Below are positions 8,334 to 15,497 of a stretch of 64,000 nt of DNA, piece after piece. Both the position numbers and the translations under genes were made by a program. This DNA comes from Mycolicibacterium neoaurum ATCC 25795. GTDB taxonomy: Bacteria; Actinomycetota; Actinomycetes; Mycobacteriales; Mycobacteriaceae. Where the stretch lies: contig NZ_JMDW01000014.1 of the NCBI RefSeq assembly GCF_000691525.1, positions 20,265 to 84,264 of the forward strand, given 5' to 3'. The notes below the pieces were generated by a model that did no database searches, was not told the origin of the DNA, and worked only from the letters and a program-made list of their open reading frames with translations. How positions within the stretch are numbered: the stretch's first letter is position 1; each line of letters begins with the position of its first letter.

Positions 8334-8715
8334 CCGTGGTCGGGCCGACGGTACTGCAATAGGTCACCGGCGGGCTGCCTGCGTTCGCACACACCCGGCC
8401 ACTCACGATGTACCCGGCACCAGGGGTGTACGGGCTGAACCTGACCTCGGCGGTGCCGGGGCCCTCGGATTGCACGCACAGCGGGGCCACCGGGCTGCCT
8501 GCCTGCTGTAGGCATGCCACCTGCAGTTGCGGAACCGCACGGTTGCACGCTCCCGGACTCACCGATGCGACGACGGCACGCACCGCGGCGTCCTGCACCA
8601 CCGTGGGCGGCTTCAGGGTGACCGCGCACCCTTGTTCGGGGGCCGCGGTCGCCGATCCCGCGCCGATCAGTGCCGCCACACTCACCATCGGTACCGCCAG
8701 CACAAGCCGCTTCAT
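8323..8715 (-). CDS. Small secreted protein with Sec signal peptide, unknown function
   Basis: 130 aa from ATG 8715. N-terminus MKRLVLAVPMVSVAALIGAG then ATAAP is a clear Sec signal with cleavage expected after ATA-A near residue 26. The mature part of about 105 aa is rich in Ala, Pro, Val and has six cysteines, which probably pair outside the cell. An alternative start six codons upstream (MSYDLG) would only extend the signal. I do not recognise the family; small exported mycobacterial proteins like this are common and mostly uncharacterised. Confidence 0.75.
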   Translation of the reverse strand: MKRLVLAVPMVSVAALIGAGSATAAPEQGCAVTLKPPTVVQDAAVRAVVASVSPGACNRAVPQLQVACLQQAGSPVAPLCVQSEGPGTAEVRFSPYTPGAGYIVSGRVCANAGSPPVTYCSTVGPTTVIL

Positions 8716-8758
8716 GCCCAGATCGTAGGACACGGTGCCGGCGGGCCGTGGCGATTGG

Positions 8759-9865
8759 TCACCGTCGAGCCAACACGTCCAACATGCCCGCCGCCGAACG
8801 GGGCCAGGTGAACTGTTCGGCCCGTCGACGGGCGCAGTGTCTACGCATCGTCTCGGGTCGGCTGATCACCGCGGCGACAGCATGGGCGATGGCCCGCGGA
8901 TCGTTATCCGCGGCGGCGCCGCTGTCGGCGGTCAGGATCTCGGCAAGGGCCGAGGTGCGTGAGACCACTGCCGGTGTGCCGCAGGCCAGCGCCTCTAGGG
9001 CGGCCAGGCCGAAGGTTTCGTGCGGCCCAGGCGCCAACGCGACATCGGCCGAGGCGAGGATGGCCGCCACCGTGTCGCGGTCACCGATGTAACCGGTGAA
9101 GTCGACCGGCAGACCGGCCGCCTGACGCTCCAGCCGCGACCGCAGCGGGCCTTCCCCGACGACGACGAGTCGCGCGTCCACGCCCGAGTCACGAAGGGCC
9201 GCAACGGTGTCGATGCTGCGATGGGCGTGCTTCTCCACCGAGAGCCTGCCGCAGTGCACCAGCAGGGTCTGTTCCGGGCGCGCCCATCGGCCGCGCAGCT
9301 GCAGACAACGGTAACGCGGGTGGAACTGGTCGAGATCCACGCCCAGCGGCACGGTCGCGACGTTTGCCGCTCCGATCCTTTCGAACTCCGCACGGGCGAA
9401 ACCCGTCGTGCAGACCACCGCGTCGTAGTTGCGGGCGGTACGTCGGTTCGCCGCGTCGGCGATCGTGCGGGCCGCGCGGCGCGGCAGTATCTGCCCGAGC
9501 AGCCGGTCGAGTCGCTCGTGCGAGATCATGACGGTGGCCACCCCGTTGCGCCGACCCCAGGGTCCGAGCGATCGGAGCGTCAGACGATCGGAGACCTCCA
9601 GTGCGTCGGGTTGCAATTCCTCGAGCAGGGCGGTCACCGGGCCGGGCAGCACGGCCCGGTAGCCGCCGGTGAACGGGATTCGGCGCGCCGGAAGGGACAA
9701 CCGCGTAACACCGGACGGCAGCACCTGCCGACCCGCATCGGCGCCCGGCACCACGAGTAGGACATCGTGCCCGGCCGCGCTGTATTCGGCGCCGAGCCGA
9801 TCGACGGCGGTGCGCAGTCCGCCCGAGCGCGGACCGTAGAAGTTGGCGACCTGGACGACCCTCAT
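8759..9865 (-). CDS. pimC: GT4 glycosyltransferase, PimC-like mannosyltransferase
   Basis: 368 aa, GT-B fold. N-terminus VVQVANFYGPRSGGLRTAVD with the GG acceptor loop, VHCGRLSVEKHAHRSID for nucleotide-sugar binding, and the donor-site EX7E motif in PGPHETFGLAALEALACG. These stretches agree with my memory of PimC from M. tuberculosis CDC1551, an enzyme reported to add mannose to phosphatidylinositol dimannoside. Start ATG 9865; the upstream frame to 9991 has no family similarity. Soluble, no membrane span. Assignment to PimC rather than another GT4 rests on recalled sequence, so the symbol is tentative. Confidence 0.72.
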   Translation of the reverse strand: MRVVQVANFYGPRSGGLRTAVDRLGAEYSAAGHDVLLVVPGADAGRQVLPSGVTRLSLPARRIPFTGGYRAVLPGPVTALLEELQPDALEVSDRLTLRSLGPWGRRNGVATVMISHERLDRLLGQILPRRAARTIADAANRRTARNYDAVVCTTGFARAEFERIGAANVATVPLGVDLDQFHPRYRCLQLRGRWARPEQTLLVHCGRLSVEKHAHRSIDTVAALRDSGVDARLVVVGEGPLRSRLERQAAGLPVDFTGYIGDRDTVAAILASADVALAPGPHETFGLAALEALACGTPAVVSRTSALAEILTADSGAAADNDPRAIAHAVAAVISRPETMRRHCARRRAEQFTWPRSAAGMLDVLARR

Positions 9866-9948
9866 GGGCCATGAGTAGCCGCGATCTGTGTTCGGGTGGT
9901 CACGCGCCGCCGACACCGACGTGAACTGCCGGTGAATGCGCTTGCGAC

Positions 9949-10845
9949 CTAGCCGACGTGGGTCGACAGCCAGGCCAGTGTGCGTTGCCACGCGTCCTCG
10001 GCGGCCCGCGGTTCGTACCGATCTCCGGTGTCGTTGAAGAACGCGTGGTTGGCGCCCTGCTCGGTGACCAATTCGTGCACCAGCCCGGCGCGGTCCAGCG
10101 CCTCGGCGGCCACCGGTTCGGTGGCGTTCACCCGTTGATCGAGCTCACCGTAGAAGCCGAGCACCGCAACGTTTTTCGAGCCGGAGAAGTCAGGATCATC
10201 GGGCGTCGGGCCGTAGAACGGGAAGGCGGCCGACAGTTCGGGCGCACCCGCCGCCAACAGGCGCCACACCAGTCCGCCGCCCATACAGAAACCGATGGCC
10301 GCCACCCGCTTGCCAGGAGTCCGGGCCCGCACCTCGGCGATCCCGGACCGCAGGTCGGCCACCATGTCTTCGGGCGGACGGTTGCCCAGCGCGGCGGTGG
10401 CCTCGGCCGGATCGGCGAAGGCGGCCGTGCCGCCCTCGGCCGACAGCAGGTCGATGGCCAGGCTTGAGTAGCCGGCCCCGGCCAGTCGGCCGGCCACCGA
10501 GCGCACCCAGTCGGTAAGCCCCTTGTTCTCGTGGATGACCAGCATCGCACCGCGCGGATCGGGCGCCTCGGCCCAAGCGCCCCGCAGCTCTCCGGCCGGG
10601 CCCTGCCAGCTCACCGGGGCCGTCGGACGGGCCGCGCCCATCCCCGGCGGCGTGGGTCCGGTCGTCTCCGTGCTGGTCGCGGTCACCTCCTGCTTGGCGT
10701 CCCCGCAGGCGGTGATGAGCGCGGTTGCCGCGGCCGTCCCGACACCGAGCAGGGCGAGTCGACGCAAGGCCTCCCGTCGCGAGAGCAGGCCATCGACGTG
10801 ATCGGTGGCGATCTCTTCGGCGATATAGCGCTGCAGTGGCGTCAT
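9949..10845 (-). CDS. Dienelactone hydrolase-family lipoprotein
   Basis: 298 aa. Twin arginine and hydrophobic segment (SRREALRRLALLG) ending in the lipobox LITAC at about residue 46 indicate a Tat-exported, lipid-anchored protein after an unusually long 20-residue n-region. The alpha/beta-hydrolase domain carries the DLH triad: Cys in GFCMGGG, Asp in GELDQRVN and His in NHAFFND, plus the HENKGL loop Glu. Likely an extracytoplasmic carboxyl-ester or lactone hydrolase. The mannosyltransferase gene starts 83 bp downstream on the same strand, and the divergent amidohydrolase gene starts 92 bp upstream. Confidence 0.85.
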   Translation of the reverse strand: MTPLQRYIAEEIATDHVDGLLSRREALRRLALLGVGTAAATALITACGDAKQEVTATSTETTGPTPPGMGAARPTAPVSWQGPAGELRGAWAEAPDPRGAMLVIHENKGLTDWVRSVAGRLAGAGYSSLAIDLLSAEGGTAAFADPAEATAALGNRPPEDMVADLRSGIAEVRARTPGKRVAAIGFCMGGGLVWRLLAAGAPELSAAFPFYGPTPDDPDFSGSKNVAVLGFYGELDQRVNATEPVAAEALDRAGLVHELVTEQGANHAFFNDTGDRYEPRAAEDAWQRTLAWLSTHVG

Positions 10846-10937
10846 GAAGTCGAGTATGCGCGCCCGAAGTAGACACCTGCACGAATCTGTTCACGATTTT
10901 CGTTGACACCCGTCAGCGCCACTGTTCTGATGACGGG

Positions 10938-12725
10938 GTGACCTACGACACAATCATCCGTGGCGGACGCTGGTTCGACGGAACGGGCGCCCCGTCCGCC
11001 GTTCGCAACATCGGCATCCGCGGCGGACACGTCGTCGCCGTCAGCGCGGACGACCTCGATGACACCGGCTGCCCGCAACTGATCGATGCCACGGGCAAAT
11101 GGGTGATCCCCGGAATGCTCGATATCCACACCCATTACGACGTGGAGGTACTGGCCCGGCCGTCGCTCACCGAGTCGCTGCGCCACGGGGTGACCACCGT
11201 GATGCTGGGCTCGTGCTCGCTGTCCACCGTGCACATCGGCGGTGCCGACGCGGGTGACCTGTTCGGAAGGGTCGAGGCGATCCCGCGCGAGTACGTCATC
11301 GACACCGTCGATGACCACAAGACCTGGACCGACGCCGAGGGTTACGTCGAGGCGCTGGAATCCCTGCCGCTGGGGCCCAACCTCGCGGCCTTCATCGGGC
11401 ATTCGGACATGCGCACCGCGGTGATGGGCCTGGACCGTGCCACCCGCGCCGATCAACGGCCGACGCGGGCCGAGCAGACCGAGATGGAACGCATGCTGAC
11501 CGAGGCCCTGAACGCGGGATTTGTGGGAATGTCTTCGCAGCAACTGCTTTTCGACAAGATCGACGGTGACACATGCCGTTCGCGCACCTTGCCGTCGACC
11601 TATGCCAAACCGCGCGAGCTGCGCAGGTTGAAGTCGCTGCTGCGCCGCACGGGTCGGGCCCTGCAATCCGGGCCCGATATCCAGAATCCGCTGAACCTGC
11701 TCTCCCAGATGGCCCAGTCGCTGGGGTTCTTGCGCAACCCGCTCAAGACCAGCCTGCTCTCAGCCGCCGATATCAAGGCCAACCCGTACGCGATCAAGAT
11801 CATGGGTCCGTCTTCGCGGCTGATCAACGCACTGGGTGGCAACTTCCGCTGGCAGCATCTCCCGGTGCCATTCGAGGTGTACGCCGACGGTATCGACCTG
11901 GTCGTATTCGAGGAGTTCGGTTCCGGCGCAGCGGCTCTGCACCTGCGCGACGAAGTGGAGCGCAATGCGCTGCTGGCCGACGAGGGCTACCGGCGGCAGT
12001 TCCGCAAGGATTACGAAAGCAAATACGGTGTGCGCGTCTGGCACCGTGATTTCTTCGACGCCGAGATCGTCGGGTGCCCCGACGCGGCTGTCATCGGCAA
12101 ATCGTTCGGGCAGGTGGGCCTGGACCGCGGTCTGCACCCGGTCGACGCGTTCCTTGATCTGGTCCTCGAGCACGGCCGCAAACTGCGTTGGCGGACAACG
12201 ATTTCCAATCATCGTCCGGAGGTGCTCAAACAGCTGGCCCGCGAACCCGGTATCCAGCTCGGGTTCTCCGACGCCGGAGCGCACCTGCGCAACATGGCGT
12301 TCTACAACATGGGCCTGCGATTGCTGCGCCACGTGCGCGATGCGCAGAACAGCGGACGGGCGTTCATGAGCATCGAACGAGCGGTGCACCGCTTGACCGG
12401 CGAGCTCGCCGACTGGTACCGCCTGGACGCCGGTCACCTGCGCATCGGCGATCGGGCCGATGTCGTGATCATCGATCCCGAGCGCCTGGACGCCGGCCTT
12501 GACGATTACGCCGAGGAGCCCGTCGACTGTTACGGAGGGTTGTCGCGGATGGTCAACCGCAACGACGACACCGTCGCGGCCGTGCTGGTGGGCGGACGTG
12601 TGGTGTTCATCGACGGGCACGCCACCGAATCGGTGGGACGGGACCGCACGGGCCGGTTCCTGCGGGCCGCGCACCGCTCCCCCGCCCGTGGGGCCGAGGA
12701 GAGCGCGTTGGCCGATGTCATCTGA
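10938..12725 (+). CDS. Amidohydrolase (N-acyl-D-amino-acid deacylase / D-aminoacylase family)
   Basis: 595 aa. Metal-site motif DIHTHYDVEVLARP near residue 62, IGHSDMRTAVMG, a histidine in TISNHRPEV and the metal Asp in LGFSDAGAHLRNM mark the amidohydrolase superfamily, subgroup amidohydrolase_3. The N-terminal RGGRWFDGTG and C-terminal GDRADVVIIDPERL beta-sandwich strands are typical of D-aminoacylase-like enzymes. Starts at GTG 10938. The stop codon overlaps the start of the NTF2-like gene by 11 bp, so the two are coupled and may act on the same compound. Substrate unknown; an amide or cyclic imide bond is expected. Confidence 0.85.
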   Translation: MTYDTIIRGGRWFDGTGAPSAVRNIGIRGGHVVAVSADDLDDTGCPQLIDATGKWVIPGMLDIHTHYDVEVLARPSLTESLRHGVTTVMLGSCSLSTVHIGGADAGDLFGRVEAIPREYVIDTVDDHKTWTDAEGYVEALESLPLGPNLAAFIGHSDMRTAVMGLDRATRADQRPTRAEQTEMERMLTEALNAGFVGMSSQQLLFDKIDGDTCRSRTLPSTYAKPRELRRLKSLLRRTGRALQSGPDIQNPLNLLSQMAQSLGFLRNPLKTSLLSAADIKANPYAIKIMGPSSRLINALGGNFRWQHLPVPFEVYADGIDLVVFEEFGSGAAALHLRDEVERNALLADEGYRRQFRKDYESKYGVRVWHRDFFDAEIVGCPDAAVIGKSFGQVGLDRGLHPVDAFLDLVLEHGRKLRWRTTISNHRPEVLKQLAREPGIQLGFSDAGAHLRNMAFYNMGLRLLRHVRDAQNSGRAFMSIERAVHRLTGELADWYRLDAGHLRIGDRADVVIIDPERLDAGLDDYAEEPVDCYGGLSRMVNRNDDTVAAVLVGGRVVFIDGHATESVGRDRTGRFLRAAHRSPARGAEESALADVI

Positions 12726-13188
12726 CACCGTCGGTGCGGCCCGGTGCGCCGAATCGGCCACGGTACTGGGCATGTGGCGCGCACTGTCGCGCCGCGATTG
12801 GGCGGAGGTCGCCACCTTCCTGGCTCCGGACTGCATCTACGCCGATATGCCGGTCGGGCCGACCGCGGCGGCCCGCGGTCCGCAGGACATCATCAAGCGT
12901 CTCAAGATCGGGCTGGAATCGTTGGCCGCCTATGAGAATCACGACGGCCTGCTCGTCGCCGACGGGCCGCATGTCATGTACGAGCACTCCGAGACCTGGA
13001 CGTGGCCGACCGGTGAGCGAGCGGTGCTGCCGTTCGTCACCGTCCACCGGGTCCTCGACGAGCGGATCATCCTGTGGAAGGACTACTGGGACATGGGTGG
13101 CCTGACCAACCATGCGCCCGCGAACTGGCTCTCGGATTTCGCCACCGCCGACATGTCGTGGGTGTACGACGCGACCGGTCAACTGTGA
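12715..13188 (+). CDS. NTF2-like (SnoaL / limonene-epoxide-hydrolase type) protein
   Basis: 157 aa. The pattern MWRALSRRDWAEVATFLAPD, then YADMPVGP and RGPQDIIKRL, followed by the beta-sheet part with RAVLPFVTVHRV and WKDYWDM, is that of the NTF2 superfamily, closest in feel to limonene-1,2-epoxide hydrolases. Start ATG 12715 lies inside the end of the amidohydrolase gene (11-nt overlap). Such proteins are small ligand-binding or hydrolytic enzymes; the conserved Arg/Asp network of epoxide hydrolases cannot be confirmed by eye. It is followed after 30 bp by a P450, which could supply an oxidised substrate. Confidence 0.75.
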   Translation: MSSDTVGAARCAESATVLGMWRALSRRDWAEVATFLAPDCIYADMPVGPTAAARGPQDIIKRLKIGLESLAAYENHDGLLVADGPHVMYEHSETWTWPTGERAVLPFVTVHRVLDERIILWKDYWDMGGLTNHAPANWLSDFATADMSWVYDATGQL

Positions 13189-13205
13189 GGGGTTGCGCTC
13201 GTCCG

Positions 13206-13211
13206 TAGACT
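13206..13211 (+). promoter_or_regulatory. -10 element for leaderless P450 gene
   Basis: TAGACT (TANNNT) ends 7 nt before ATG 13219 and there is no ribosome-binding sequence in between, so this P450 is likely translated from a leaderless transcript independent of the upstream amidohydrolase pair. Confidence 0.45.
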
Positions 13212-13218
13212 CATACAC

Positions 13219-14553
13219 ATGACCGAATTGGCGCTGCCGCCCGGACCGCCGCTGCCGCCGGGGCTGCAGGCAGCACTGCTGATGAAATTCTGGCCTCGAC
13301 TCATCGAGGCCTGTCGGCGTCGGTACGGAAAAGTGTTCACGCTTCGCATCGCCTCGATGGGGACGGTGGTCTACCTGGCCGACCCTGCCGATATCAAGAC
13401 CGTGTTCAGCGGTGACCCAACGGTCTACCACGCCGGCGAAGCGAACTCCATGCTGACCGGATTGCTCGGTGCCAGCTCGGTTTTGGTGATCGACGAAGAT
13501 GAGCACCGGCGACGACGCAGGATGATGCTGGCACCGTTCGGCCGCGAGGCGGTCGCCAGACAGACCGATGTGATCGCCCGGGTGGCCGCCGACAACATCG
13601 AAGACTGGCCCCTACGCCGGCGCTTCGCGGTGGCGCCCAAGATGGCCGAGATCACCCTGGAGGTGATCCTTCGGACGGTGATCGGTGCCAGCGACCCCGA
13701 TCGGCTGACCGCATTACGGCGCGTCATGCCCAAGCTGCTCAGCGTGGGAACCTGGGAATCACTGGCGATCAGCACGCCGGGCCTGCAGCGCCTGACGCCG
13801 TGGCGGCCTTTCGCCGAGCGACTGCACGCAGCCGACGAGCTGTTGTACGCCGAGATCGCCGAGCGGCGCGCCGATCCGGCGCTGGAATCGCGGACCGATG
13901 CGCTGGCGATGATGATCCGCACCGGCGAGATGTCCGATGAACAACTGCGCGATCAGCTGATGACGCTGTTGGTCGCCGGACACGACACCACCGCGACCGC
14001 ATTGTCGTGGGCGTTGGAGAGGCTGACCCGGCACCCGGACCTGCTCGCCAAGGCCACCGCGGCGGCCCGCGGCGGCGATGACGCCTACCTGGATGCCGTG
14101 TGCAAGGAAATTCTGCGGATCCGCCCGGTTGTCTTCGACGTCGGACGGGTTCTCACCGAGCCGGTCGAGATCGGCGGGTATCGACTTCCGGCCGGTGTGA
14201 TGGTCGCGCCGGGGATCGGGCTGGTGCACGCAGATGGCGATCGCTATCCCGATCCCGAGACGTTCGATCCCGACCGGATGCTCGACGCCCAACTGGGCCC
14301 GACCACCTGGCTCCCGTTCGGCGGTGGCAACCGGCGCTGCCTCGGTGCGAACTTCGCGCTCGTGGAGATGGCGATCGTGCTACGGGAGGTCTTGCGACGC
14401 GTCGATCTGGACACCACGACGGCGCCGGGCGAGCGGCGCCGCATCAAGAGCGTGATCCTGATGCCGCACCGCGGGGCCAGGATTCGCGTGCGCGCGCGGC
14501 ACGCCGTGGCGACGTCCCCGGGATGCCCGCATGCGGCGGCGTCAGCGCAGTAG
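13219..14553 (+). CDS. Cytochrome P450, CYP135/CYP138-like
   Basis: 444 aa. Begins LALPPGPPLPPGLQAAL, the Pro-rich hinge seen in the CYP135/CYP138 group of mycobacteria. I-helix LLVAGHDTTATALSWALER, ExxR in CKEILRIRPV, and heme loop LPFGGGNRRCLGANFAL with the Cys ligand are complete. The last 20 residues are low-complexity and the 3' end overlaps the convergent membrane-protein gene by 12 bp. Substrate of this P450 group is not established; the preceding NTF2-like and amidohydrolase genes hint at a small catabolic or detoxification cluster. Confidence 0.87.
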   Translation: MTELALPPGPPLPPGLQAALLMKFWPRLIEACRRRYGKVFTLRIASMGTVVYLADPADIKTVFSGDPTVYHAGEANSMLTGLLGASSVLVIDEDEHRRRRRMMLAPFGREAVARQTDVIARVAADNIEDWPLRRRFAVAPKMAEITLEVILRTVIGASDPDRLTALRRVMPKLLSVGTWESLAISTPGLQRLTPWRPFAERLHAADELLYAEIAERRADPALESRTDALAMMIRTGEMSDEQLRDQLMTLLVAGHDTTATALSWALERLTRHPDLLAKATAAARGGDDAYLDAVCKEILRIRPVVFDVGRVLTEPVEIGGYRLPAGVMVAPGIGLVHADGDRYPDPETFDPDRMLDAQLGPTTWLPFGGGNRRCLGANFALVEMAIVLREVLRRVDLDTTTAPGERRRIKSVILMPHRGARIRVRARHAVATSPGCPHAAASAQ

Positions 14554-14973
14554 CGCGGCACCGGTCACGACGAGCGCCGCGACTTTGACCAGTTCCAACC
14601 CGACATAGGCGTAGTGCGCTCGCGACCGAGCGGGCTCGCCACCGCCCGGCGGCGCGGCGAGCACCGCATCCGAACGGCGGCTCAGTCTTGGCCGGACAGC
14701 CAGTAGTTGGATCGTCAACATCGTTGCCGCAACAGCGAATCCGATCAGGGCGGGCCCGCGTGCCGACGCAAGCGTCAAGGCCGTGCCGATGAGTACGGCG
14801 AGCACCGTCTCGACGACGTTCAGCGCACGGAACACCAGCCTGCCGATACCGAGGCCGATGCGCAGGGTGACACCGGGAGCCCGGAACTTCAGTGGCGCCT
14901 CCAAGAAGGAGATCGCCAACACCATGCCCAGCCAGACGAAGGTGAGCGCAGTCGCCCCGGCGAGAACGGTCAA
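14542..14973 (-). CDS. Four-span membrane protein, unknown function
   Basis: 143 aa from TTG 14973, a start chosen because it overlaps the stop of the upstream gene as TTGA (14970-14973). Four hydrophobic spans are visible: VLAGATALTFVWLGMVLAIS, the segment around NVVETVLAVLIGTAL, ALIGFAVAATMLTIQLLAV, and VGLELVKVAALVVTGAALL. The EAPLKF motif after span 1 recalls small DUF4149-like membrane proteins, but I do not assign the family. Coupling to the AhpD-like gene and the shared KstR-type box point to a role in the same, perhaps sterol-linked, process. Confidence 0.65.
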   Translation of the reverse strand: MTVLAGATALTFVWLGMVLAISFLEAPLKFRAPGVTLRIGLGIGRLVFRALNVVETVLAVLIGTALTLASARGPALIGFAVAATMLTIQLLAVRPRLSRRSDAVLAAPPGGGEPARSRAHYAYVGLELVKVAALVVTGAALLR

Positions 14974-15452
14974 AGGGTGATCTTGCAGGACTGGCCGATG
15001 TCGAGAGTGCGCAGCATGCGACCCATCCCGAGCCACATCGCGCAGGACAGTGCCAGATCGGTGAGCAGTTCATCGCTGAACTGCTCACGGCAGCGGGCCC
15101 AGAAATCCTCGTCATCACGCAGACCGGTGTGGTCGCCGGCGAAACGTTCGGCGAACTCGGCGGCGACCCGCTCCTGGTCGCTGAACCCCGGCCAGGTCTG
15201 CCACACCGCCGCGTGGTCATAGAGGTCTTCATCGACCCCGGCCGCCGCGCCCTCAGAATCGCGGGTGTTCTGGCACACCACGCACTCGTTGTTCAGTGCG
15301 ATCACCATGCGCGCCAGCTCCCGCACCCGCATGGGCAGCCGGTTCTTGTTGTAGACGGCGTGGGTGTAGCCCGCCATCGCCATCCCGATATCGGGTGACT
15401 TGGTGATCCAGGCGGCGGCATCGTCGTCAGCGAAATCTCCGATACGGCTCAT
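14970..15452 (-). CDS. AhpD-like / carboxymuconolactone decarboxylase-family protein
   Basis: 160 aa. The core RVRELARMVIALNNECVVCQNTRD contains the CxxC of the AhpD/CMD fold, with Arg where AhpD has the proton-relay His (CxxCxxxH becomes CVVCQNTR). Other conserved parts are VAAEFAERFAGDHTGL and a final LALSCAMWLGMGRML helix. May be a thiol-disulfide or peroxide-linked protein or a decarboxylase-like enzyme of a degradation pathway. A perfect KstR-type box lies 31 bp upstream. Translationally coupled to the small membrane protein that follows. Confidence 0.82.
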   Translation of the reverse strand: MSRIGDFADDDAAAWITKSPDIGMAMAGYTHAVYNKNRLPMRVRELARMVIALNNECVVCQNTRDSEGAAAGVDEDLYDHAAVWQTWPGFSDQERVAAEFAERFAGDHTGLRDDEDFWARCREQFSDELLTDLALSCAMWLGMGRMLRTLDIGQSCKITL

Positions 15453-15483
15453 ACGCGCAACCGTACGCCGCCGACGAACGAAG

Positions 15484-15497
15484 TGGAACGTGTTCTA
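15484..15497. promoter_or_regulatory. KstR-type operator upstream of AhpD-like gene
   Basis: TGGAACGTGTTCTA fits the published KstR pattern TnnAACnnGTTnnA at every fixed position. It sits 31 bp upstream of ATG 15452 and overlaps the last codons of the pump gene behind it. KstR is the TetR repressor of mycobacterial cholesterol catabolism, so the AhpD-like/membrane-protein pair is a candidate sterol-regulon operon. Confidence 0.6.

Noticed and set aside
13219..14553. Assignment of this or the first P450 to CYP140 because of the bfrA-Rv1877 neighbourhood
   Set aside because: Neither sequence resembles CYP140 as I recall it; the first is CYP124, the second has the PPGPPLP start of the CYP135/138 group.
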